Below are positions 33,801 to 45,200 of a stretch of 64,000 nucleotides of DNA, piece after piece. This stretch comes from Aldrovandia affinis (Eukaryota > Chordata > Actinopteri > Notacanthiformes > Halosauridae), in assembly GCA_029706075.1 (NCBI GenBank), contig JAINUG010000177.1, forward strand, positions 558,001 through 622,000, in the 5' to 3' direction. A program made the position numbers and the translations under genes. Position 1 is the stretch's first letter. The number at the start of each line of letters is the position of its first letter. Under the pieces are notes generated by a model. That model was given only the letters and a program-made list of their open reading frames with translations, searched no databases and was not told the origin of the DNA.

Positions 33801-36800
33801 TCACCCCCCCCCCTCCCTCCTGTTTTCTCCCTAATTTGGAGGCAGCCTCCATCAGACCACCCGCACCCGTGTGCAGAGCACCTCCCGTGCGCTCACTCAC
33901 AAGCCACTGATTAGTTTACGCCCCCGGGGGTGTCCAATCTCATCCGAAAAGTGGCCGGCGTTGGTGCAGGCTTTTGTTCTAGCCCGAGTCGACTAATCAA
34001 TCTTGATTGAAGGCTTTGATTAGCTGAATCGGGTGTTGCGGCGCCGGGCTGGAACAAAAGCCTGCACACGCGCGCCGGCCCTTCTCTGATACGATTGGAC
34101 ACCCGTTGCGCCGCGTGATCCGTAGTGCCGCAGGAGAGTGAGCGCCGATTGGACGAGAGGCCTGTCTGTCACTGAGCACACCGTGGGCCACTGGCACATT
34201 GTGGGGAGGAGCTAATGTAGCAGTGGCCCCCAGGAGCCCCCGCTGAGTTAGACCCCGCCCTATCCTGACAGTGTCCCACCCCTGCGGGCTCCCCACAGGA
34301 GACTTTGAAGGGGAGACGTGAAGCCGTCTCCGCCCGCTCTTCTGATCTCGCACGCGCCCACGCTCCGCCCCCAGCTCCCGATCGCTGAAGTTCCCTGACG
34401 CGGACGACACCACGAAGGCGTTTGCGAAAGGCGGCGCGCCGCGCCTGTCAATAACCTCTGCGGTGGGAAATCTTAAGCGAACTAAACGGTGCCACCTGGG
34501 TTTGGAATGCAGCCGGGCGTTTGGCAGCCGCGCGCTTTGGCTCCTAATTTGTTTAGTTTTCGTTTCGCCGCCCGCGCGTGCAGTTGTAATTTTGCACCGT
34601 TTCCCAGCCTTCTTGGATGCCTGCCCTTGTGTTTTGAATGTTGTTGCTGGAGGAGGTCTGTCTGCCTGGCCTCCCGCCGCCCTTCCAGGCTATGCATTTT
34701 TTATGAGACGAACCAGGGAGCGCTGATTAAAGTTTTATGGAGGTGTAAATCCAGTAACGCCGCTGGAGTGTGTGTTCGCAGCAGGTGGACGGAGGTTCGG
34801 GGTCAGGACGTAGTGGCCCAGGAGCCCCCCGTGAACCTCGGACACGTACCGCCCCTCCCCTCCCTCCCCTCCCCTCCCCTCCCCTCAGGACTCGAGCTCT
34901 GTGCAGACGCAGTCGCCGGTTCTCTGCTTCTGTTTCTGTGTCTGCGCTAATCACGCTAACCACCCTAACCACGGTGTTGGTATTGCTTGCGCGATGCCTG
35001 CCTGCCACAGCCGCTGACCCTCTTAGCAGTCGGCAGTTTATCTGGAAGCTGGGGGAAGGGGGGAAGGGGAGTGCCGTTTCTAATGAAGCCAGGTGGGAAA
35101 AGGCTGGAATTTAGTAGCAGTGCTTCAGAAGCTCCTGTAGTGCTTAACGACTTTTAAGAGTTTACCTGCTGGGCCTTTTAGAAAACAGCGTCTGGGTTAA
35201 GCCCTGCCTGCTGACAAAGCTTAGCCCGTCTCCTGGAGGAACTCCCTCCTGAACCACGATGAGGGTTTTTATTTTTTTTTTCTCTCCTCTGTCTCCGGTG
35301 CGTTGAAAACAAATTCCCCAAACTGCATAACAGACCTGCTCTCCCTTTCCAGTGTCACAAAACCCTTCTGCTGATCCTTCTGGCGTGTTCTCTCCTTAAC
35401 CCAGTCTCCAGGGCCGTCGAGTTCTTCATCAGGGACAAGTACGAGCGGAAGAAGTACTACGACAAGAACGCCGCCAGTGTGCCCAGCGTATGTACGCCGC
35501 CTGATTTCTGAGTGTGTTGTTTGTGAGATGTGGGGAGTGTCGGGGGGGGGGGGGGAGAGGGGGAGCTTGCCATGTGTGATATTGTTTATGTAAATCCGTC
35601 TTCCGTCCCCGCTTGGCGTTTCGCCCTTGCACGCTGTCGCCGCCTCTCCGGGCGCGGAGATGACTTGGCGCGGAAAACGAGGCTCTTTGAGCGGTCGCGG
35701 ATCAGCGTTCCGCCGGGGCTGAAGACCACGGGCGCCGCGAGGGCTCATTTCACACCTGGGGAGGCCACGCTGCGTTCCGAGGGGAGGCGGGGTGGGGGGG
35801 AACCGATCTGGGCGAGGGACAGATCTATGACTAAAACCCCTTGCGTTTCTGCAGGAAAACCACCACTGCCCTGCCCTCCGTCATGCTCGGGCGTGGCTTG
35901 TGTACTGCAGGGATGGGCTGCTGTCCCCCAGGTCCAGAGTCCTGGAGGCTTTACACTCATCGTTCAATCTTCAACTGATTTATAGCTGAAATGGCAGGAG
36001 AAATGGCTTTTTATCCAAATAACGGCTTCATAAACCAAGTCATGATTTCACTTCAGCAATTCAGAGCTGAGGCAGAAATAGTACTGACCCTGCAGCCCCC
36101 CCAGGACTGGCCCGGCCCATCCCAGGTGTGCAGTCTCACTGTGGGGGTGAAGTGCACCTGTGCTGCCTGGCCCCCAGGGGGCCCACTGGAGTTCAATTCC
36201 ATTCAATTCCATTTATTTGTGTAGCGCTTTACACAAGCCCATTGTCACAAATCAGCTTTACAGGGTAAAGGAGCCTTAAACCTCCCCTGAAGAGCACGGC
36301 AAGGAAAAACTCCCTGAAGGGCACAGGAAGGAAGAAACCTTGAGAGGAACCAGACTCCAGGGGGGGGGGGGGGGGCACTCAAACGGCCTTGGCCCAGGCT
36401 AGGAAAGTCCCAGCTGGGCACGGGGCGGGGGGTGAGTTGTTGGAAAGGGGAGGGACACGAACAATGATAATGATCATACCATGTATTAATGCACATCTTG
36501 GAAGTCGCTCTGGAGAAGAGCGTCTGCTAAATGCTTAAAATGTGAAATGTTAATGTAAAATGGACAGGCCTGTCTTCGGCACCGGACGAGGCCGGCGGAC
36601 ACTCGCAGCGCTCCACACGTTTGAAGGATCCCCCGTTTGCTCGAGTGTCACCTTTATTTTGGTGGTTACCCGTATATTGTTATCATCCTTCCTCTGGTTT
36701 CTGTGTTCTGAGGCTGAAAGAGAAAGAGCACCACCTAACCAAAAGTCTTAAAGGCCTTGCATCTGAAAGTAGGCACGCAATGCTCAATGATGTTTTTTTT

Positions 36801-38421
36801 TTTTTTAAGATCAAAGTCCACTCCATCAGTCGCTTAAATGAAGTTTCAAAGAACTTCCTGCAAGATGTGCCGATAAGCGAATTAACTTTTGCGCTTCAAA
36901 CTTCTTAAAAAGCGTGTCTAATCTCTGTGCATCAAGCGAGCCCCTGGAATCGGGTCCCCCAGTGACCTCTCTCGCTCGGGCTTCATCAATTCAGACGCCC
37001 GAGGAAGACCACGGGGAATTATCGACTCTTCAGAAAGCCTTTACTCATTCGTTACACAGCCTGGGTGGGGGACGTTTAAGGCAGCCGTCTCTGTTAAAAC
37101 AGTGAGCGTAAAAACCTGGGTCGGATAATCATTTGAAATGCATGAACCCTTCAGGCGCCAGTAAAATCCGTGTAGATAATTGAACATTTTTAAAGAAACC
37201 ATATTTTTTTCCCACCAATATTCAGAACAAAATTCTTCTTTCCTATGATTGCACCTTTTTGGTCAGCAACATGTTTTATTGGAAATTCAATTCTCAGGGA
37301 TCTGCAGGAGTGTTTTCAAATCTGACCAGCATCTAAAGAGCGTGAGTGTTTAAAATATACTTGGTGTGTTTGTTACCTGATATCAAACCTGATATCAAAA
37401 CTGAGCGTAAAAACCTGGGTCGGATAATCATTTTAAATGCATGAACCCTTCAGGCACCGGTAAAATCCGAGTAGATAATTGAACATTTTTAAAGAAACCA
37501 TTTTTTTTTTTTTCACCCAATATTCAGAACAAAATTCTTCTTTTCTATGATTGCACCTTTTTGCTCAGCAACGTGTTTCATTGGAAATTCAATTCTCAGG
37601 GATCTGCAGAAGTGTTTTCAAATTTGACCAGCATCTAAAGAGCGTGAGTGTTTAAAATATACTAGGTGTGTTTGTTACCTATAATCTCTCGTTTGTCAGG
37701 GTCAATGGAAGTAAGCACTGTCACAAGTAACATGAAACAGGTGCTCTGCATACAGGGTTTCTAGCCAAAGCTGATTTGTGACCCCTGTCCCTGGTTAGGC
37801 TTTGGCCTGCTAATGTGGAAACTGGACAAATGGAGTTCTGTTTTTGTTCACCAGTGGGGGAAGAGTTCTGTGTGAGCCGCTGCATATATTTGCAGATGTA
37901 ATAAAGTTTAAAGCTCAGGCAGGCGTCTTCTCTCCCAGCCCTGTCACCCGTCATTCCCCTGGACCCAGACATGTTTCGCTCCACAGCTGTGGATGTTCCC
38001 CCCCCCCCCCCGCTGCCGCCCGTGTTATTAATGGGGAGACGGAGGGCGGTGGATCTTCGGATCTTCGGATCGTCGGGCCGGGACGTCGGGGGCCGCGCGG
38101 GAATGGGTCGGCGGGATAGCGGTCGCCTTGGAGACGCTGCGGTAACTCCTGTCATCCCGTCGCCTCCGTCCCTCGTGACGCTAGTGCGCTGACAGTATGA
38201 CTTTGCAATGGGAGGGAGGGGAGTTGTTTTCACAGCTGATTTCACTTAAGTAAGCAGAAGTGTTAATTACCCACAATTCCCCTGGGGGGGGAGGGGATAA
38301 TGACCTCTTGCTCTACAGACCTGTGCACTGTGGCACGAGGAGAGAGGAGGTGAGAGTTGGCTCTCTCAACCTGCGTCCAGTGGCCAGCATCGCAGCCTCG
38401 CCAGACTGGGCGTGTGAGAAC

Positions 38422-38452
<31 letters not shown>

Positions 38453-40761
38453 TCAGCCCTGCACAGCTGGAGTCTGAGCGCGCGGGAGAAGGCCTCCTCT
38501 CCACACAGCAGCTGCTTCACTTCCTGTCTGCCGGAGAGAGATGGGTGCACGTTAGAGCTCACTCTCGCTGCTCCGCCTGCCTGCCTGCCGAGGGTTTGTT
38601 TTACTCGTCTCGAGTATCGCTGCACGCTGCACTGCTCCCACAGGCTCTGTCACCTCTGCCTTTTCATTCTGATTTCTCTTCATTTGCTTCAACTCCCTCT
38701 GTCGCTCTCCTTCTCTCCTCTCTCTCTCTCTCTCCGTCAATGCCTCTGCCCCCCTCCCCCCCCTTCTCTCTCTCTCTCTCTCTGCTCCTGTCTGCGCAGA
38801 AGTCCTCTGATGCTGCTGTGCCCCCCGCCTCCTCCCCCTCCACACAAGCAGGGAAAAGCAAGCTGGAGGTACTGTGCTGTTCAGTGCTGTGCTGTTCAGT
38901 GCTGTGCTGTTCAGTGCTGTTCAGTGCTGTTCTGTGCTGTGCTGTTCAGTGCTGTTGTGCTGTTCAGTGCTGTGCTGTGCTGTGCTGTTCAGTGCTGCTG
39001 TTCAGTGCTGTGCTGTGCTGTTCAGTGCTGTGCTGTGCTGGTCAGTGCTGTTCAGTGCTGTTCAGTGTGGTTCAGTGCTGTTCAGTGCTGTTCAGTGCTG
39101 TGTAGTGTAGTGCTGTGCTGTGCTGTGCTGTGCTGTGTAGTGTAGTGCTGTGCTGTACTAGCTGTATTGTGCTTCCTTGGTTTGTACACTGACACTGCGT
39201 TGTGCAGCGCTGTGCTGTTCTGACTGGACTGTGTACACTCTGACACCGTGTGCTGTGCTGTGCTGTGCTGTCCTTTGCTATTGATGGTGTGCCTAGTTCT
39301 AGTTCTCTGTGCCATCTGTTCAGTCAGAGAGTCGATGTGAGCCCCAGCAGCTCAGGCCGTGCCCTGCCCCTGGTGTCTCTGTCCCTGACGTGGGTCTGAT
39401 GTCTAAGAGCAAAGGCCTCCAAAGATCTTAGCCCACCCGTCTGGCTCCTCTGACCGCCTCAACCAGCGGGGGTGCACATCACCGAAGGGCCCGCCGCTCA
39501 GATCTGTCCCGTCCAGTTCTGTCAGCGTGTCTGTCAGCAAGCCGACAGGGAGGTTGGGGTTTGTCAGCGAGCTGAGCCCAGTCATCAGAGCGGAGTTCAG
39601 AGAGCGTTAGTCAAAATCCCCGCGAGCCCCGAGCACACAAGCGCAGGCTGTCCTTGCGTAACCGCGCTCGTCGTCTGAGAGGTTTTCTCATCTGTGTTCG
39701 GCACGTGAAGGAAGCATTAATGGATGATTTTCCCTCGACTGCGTTCCATCTCCCGGGCTCCGAGATTAAATTTGCCCATCACTGGCTAAGAAAAAGCCTG
39801 CCAGTTCGATAACAATGTTTGTACCTTTAATGAGGTTTTCATTATTCATAATTGCGCGTTCCATTTTAAGGGGCCTAATTTGACTACGGCGCGTCCCCAC
39901 GGAATAGGCCATTTGTTTTGCAATAAGGGCCTCCGCAACGCGCGCTGCCAGCCGAGTCACGGAGATCAGCTCCGTGAGGTTCCCTTCGATTTGAGCTAAT
40001 TTCAGCCGACGTCGGCGATTTTTAAACAAGATCAAGGATTCCTGTGCGTATCCGCCGCGCTGCGTTTGTGCACTTCGGTTTTAAATGCAATCTTAGCGCG
40101 GCGGCGCATCTGATTCCCTGTCTCTTACCCCCAGCAGAAGGACAGGGAGAAGAAAGAGGAAAAGAGGCGAGAGAAGGACACAGTCAAAGGGAACAAACCT
40201 GCATCTTATGACAAAGTAAGAGCCTTGAAATGCTACCTATGGCGGTGGGTTTCCTGGGAGTGGATGCAACGGACGACCAACGGTTTGCAGCAGGCTCGGG
40301 TCAAATAATTATTTGAATGACTTCAACCCTTTAGGCACTAGTACAATTCCTGCAGATGAATTACCATTTTTATATAAACTTCTGTTTTCACCAGTGTTCA
40401 AAACAAAATATTTCATATTTTCATATCTTTCATATTTTACCACCGTTTAAAGAGTATTTCAAATGCGTATTTGCCCCAGCCCCAGGTATGTTTGACCCAA
40501 TGGGTCTCTGTACATTTTCAGTAATATTTCAGTAAGAGCATTGTCTCGTGTGGAGGTGGAGGATAAAATGAGATGATTGAATCTTTTCAGAAGTTTATTT
40601 GTGAAAGGTCTTTCTCACACCTCCCTCTGTTAATTGCGCCTGTCAGAATGTTTGCCAGGGGCCACCATCGCAAACATCTGATTGGTCAAAACTGCACACA
40701 GACACTGCAGCGTATAATGAGGATGTTCTCTGCTGTTCGCTCAAATGTTTTCTAACAATGC

Positions 40762-40823
<62 letters not shown>

Positions 40824-42146
40824 TGTGTGTGTCTGAGTGTGTCTGTGTGTAGAACTGTGTGAAATTGTAAGAGCCAGAGTGCATATGTACATCAGAGTGC
40901 ATGTATGTGTATGTGTGTGTGTGTGTGTGTGTGTGCGTGCTTGTGTGTTTCTGGCAACAGAACAGTTAATCCATTGATGCATTGCCATTCACATCTTTTG
41001 TGCCTTCCAGGATACAGTGCGCTACTTGGCCTTCGAGGCAGTGGGCAAGCTGAATTCACCAGCACATTTGTTCTGTATAATTGTGAATAATGCCGAGCAA
41101 TTACATGTCTTGTGCAATTCAAGACCCTGTATAATCATGAAGCTATTTCCTCCTTTGACGTGGTGCTTATTCACAGCCTGAGAAGGGGCCAAACAATTGT
41201 ATAACTCCCCTCGTGAACTACTATATAATTTTGTCGGTTTCCCAACCGAACCAACGCGCTGGGCTCGCGAGCGCAGTGGAAAAATAAATGTTCCCCGCCG
41301 TAAAGTAACTGGCAATTAGGTGGCTCATGAACTGTGACCGTGACCGTCGGACTCATTTTCCCTTTACTAACAACCTCCTGTAGGCCTCCTCTTTCACCGT
41401 GCTGAGTCTGGGCTCCTTTGGGGAGGGGATTGGGCGGGCGGGGAACGGGGATTGGGCTGTCACGGACCAGCACCACACGCGCCGCATGCTCTGGTGGACG
41501 GAACCTGGGTTGTAAAGGTTACCTCTCCAATGTCCTTTTGCGTCTCGCCTTGCGTTGCGTCTGCCGTGCACCCACCCATCCCCCGTCGATGACACGCTGG
41601 TAACGGCAGAAGCAGCTTAGCGGCTGGAGGGAAGGGTGTTGAGGGCCACCTGGGGTCGTTCTCTGAGAAATCCTCAGTAGTTTTTGACCTTATGGTTTGG
41701 TGATCAACTTTTTTTTAAATGTTGTTTTCCCATACCCCCGTCAGAGCAACACCAGCAACTCATTCATCAACATCCTTCTATTTTCCAGCCCCAGCGCGCT
41801 CGTTCCCCTTGGACCCGTATTCCCGTCTTCTACTCAGAGGTCTATTGTTCCATAGTCATCTGTCAGGATATATAAAAAATAAAAAATAAACTAGAATAAG
41901 TGAATAAAAACAAACAGAGAAATAATAACAAGCCCGTACGGTTTTAATTTAACATGTACCGGGCTGTACGTCAAATCGAGAAAAGGCCGTAAAGTTTAGT
42001 CAGGCTTATTGAGCACACACTCTCCCAAGACAAAGGCCAATTCATAAATATTTGGCGTGTCGTGTCCAACCAAACTCTTTGCTGTGGGTTTGTGTCCACA
42101 TCGACGCAACGGTTTTAAGTGCCTTTCATCAATCAATTTGTGAATA

Positions 42147-42201
<55 letters not shown>

Positions 42202-45200
42202 GCGTGTGTGCGTGTGTGTGTGAAACACTACCCACGCCTTATAATGGATAATATCCTCCCCATATCCTCTTTTGTACACATTCCAAACTGAAATACTGTT
42301 GACCAGTAGGCCAGGGAAGCGGTTCCAAGCAATTTGTCTGCCAATAAATGCCAATGCACATCAGAAATTGCCCCTGACGGGCTTCAGACTGGTCTTTTGG
42401 AGAGAGGAGAAATCGCATTCCACGTCTGGTTTCCACGGCAATTTTCCGTTTCCATCTCGTCCGTCGAAGCCGGGCTAATCTAAAGACGGATTTCTATGCA
42501 GATCAAAGCAGCGCTGGCGTGCGCAGCCTCACCACGCAGCAGCCCACCCACGGTGGTATTCATAGCCGTTGTTTCAGCCTTGTGCTTCCACTTGAGAGAC
42601 CCGGGGAGGAGAGATGGGGAAGGCCACCTTTTCGCCTGACCTCATCAGAGCCGGGCACGTTGGTGAAATGCATGCTGGGAATGATAGGAGGATAAGTAAA
42701 TGATTGCTGACCTGGAATCGGGAGCGGCAGATTGACATGTCGGGACGCGGGCGACCCAGTGAGTTGTGACAGCTGTGTGACTGGGCTGTTGAGGAACAGA
42801 GGGAGAGACGGAGACAGAAACGGGGCCGGGAGCCAGGGGTTCACTCACTCGCTCACTCACTCACACACTCACACACTCACAAACTCACTCACACTCACTC
42901 ACACGCTCACTCGCACACTCACTCACTCACACACTCACACACTCACTCACTCACTCACTCACTCACTCACTCACACACTCACACACACACACGCACGCAC
43001 TCACTCACTCACTCACACACTCACGCACTCACTCACGCACTCACTCACTCACGCACTCACTCACGCACTCACTCACTCACTCACTCACACACTCACACAC
43101 TCACACACACACACTCACGCACGCACTCACTCACTCACTCACACACTCACTCACACACTCACTCACACACTCACTCACTCACGCACTCACTCACTCACGC
43201 ACTCACTCACGCACTCACTCACGCACTCACTCACTCACACACGCACACAGGAACCATTAAAACAGCATGGAATAGATGTTTTCGACGTCGATTGAAAACA
43301 AAAGGGCTATGACTTTGTGTTGTGTATGGTGCGTGCGAGCGAAGCGGACCGCTCTCTTGTGCCAATGTTCACAGCGAATGGACGGTGTGTGGCATCCTGC
43401 TCGCAGGTTTCTTTTTCTTTTTTAGGAGACCGCAGATCGTTTTTGAATAACTCTGCGCTTGAATTCGTGAGTCTCTGCACCCCAGGGGAAAAGTGTGCTA
43501 AGTACAGCGGTTTGGCAGCGCTACAGAAGAGAGAGGCTGTTCTTGTGTGTAGAACAGACTGACGTTTAGACGTGTGAATATTCTTGACGTTGCACTTGAG
43601 GCACGGTGCCATTGAAATCCCATACAATTAAACGGACGGGAGACCCATCAGACTACACAGATTGTGCGCAGGCTTTCCATATTTATTCAAACAAAAGGGC
43701 CGTTTTTCAAAACATGCATAGTATATGATGTACTGTACTGGATGCATTGTCATCGTATGTATCTGTAAGATGCAATGCTGCTTTGATGTGCCTGTGGTGT
43801 ACTATGCTGAATGCAACCACTATTGCATCATTGAAAACTGAACAGAGAGGAGGCGCCTGAATTTTTGTCTGGAACCAGAGAGACGTGTTCATCGGCGTCA
43901 CTGTGTTGGGCTGCCCTTCACCATCACCGGAACCTTGTGAAGCAGGAATGTGTGTGATACGACACCAGATGCGCAGATGCAGAGTGCCTCTGTAGCGCAC
44001 TTCAGCAGCAGGGTGGGGGGCAGCTTTTACGGTAATTACGGTAATAGGGCTGTTTGTGGAAGTGAAGCCATGGGCCCTGCTGGTGGAGATGCAGCAGAGG
44101 GCTGTTTTTGCCCCCCGCCCCCGATAAAACCATAAACACTCAGGAGCTCTGCAATCAGAGTCAAGTGAGGGACCCATTCCTCCAGCTGGGGCACTGGAGA
44201 TTTTTGTTAGTGCGTGAGACGAACGGATGCCGGTTCTCTGGAATGGTTTGTGCCACCGTGACTGCGCCCAGGGCAAGCGAACTGATTGGATGTTTGTGGT
44301 CCGAGGCTTTTGCAACGGTCGGCCTTCACTATGGGAAGGTCGGAGGTGTGGAATTCTCAGTTAAGGTCTGAATCAAAAGTATTGCTTTGATAAAGTTTTG
44401 TTCAACTAAGGAGATTTAGGAGCACTGCTATTGTACCCTTGAGCAAGGCGCTTGACCTGAATTGCTTCAGTAAATATCCAGCTGTATGAATGGATTGTAT
44501 GTAAAGAAATGTAAACTGTGTAAGTCGCTCTGGATAAGTGTCCACTAAATCTGTATCTGTGTGTGTGCATGTGCGTGCATGTTTGAACAGGGATGCAGTA
44601 CGGTTTGGGCCATCCCTGGTCTTAACAGAAACAGGCTAGTATACAGGCTAAGTCACATTAAGCAGTTGGCAGTTACATTCGCTAAGAATGGGGTGTGTGT
44701 GCGCGCATCCATGACCCAGACTGCCCCTCAGGTCGTCCTCTCAAAACTGAGGCCCCGTGTGTGAGTCAGAGTAGGTTCTCGCAGAGAGCCGCAGTCTGCC
44801 TGCGCTGCAAAGTGCCAATGTTCCTGCCTACGGCTGTGTGACGTGCGAGGGCTGCTCCCCCCGCTGCGCCGCTGATGGCGAGCCGTCTGTAGCGGAGTGT
44901 CTGAGTGGAGCAGTCCGTGTCGCTCGGTGACTAAAGCGGAGATTGAGTGAGTCGACCTGAGACCCCCCGCCCCCCTCTCTAGCTCCACGGTCAGATGGCT
45001 GAAAGTTCAGCTGCATTTCCACAGACCGGCTCCATCCCTGCTGGTCAGCTGAGCTGTACCCCGGGTGAACCAGAGGCGTTTGCACAGACACCCCTCACCT
45101 CAGGGAGAGAGGGGCAGTTAACGGGGGGAAGGGGCTATACCTCCCCTCCTTTCGCCAGGCTAGGCCCCTGTCTCCTCCACTGCCTCGCCACTTCTATAAT

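Noticed and set aside
38260-39145. Open frames of 262-281 codons with Cys-Ser-Val-Leu repeats
   Set aside because: They read through smap1 exon 5 in wrong frames and then the TGCTG/TTCAG array.
42732-43295. 187-codon open frame rich in Thr, His, Ser and Leu
   Set aside because: It is entirely the CTCA/CACA tetramer array plus its flanks.
43707-44315. 202-codon minus-strand open frame
   Set aside because: No domain or family resemblance and no conserved block. An intronic gene cannot be supported.
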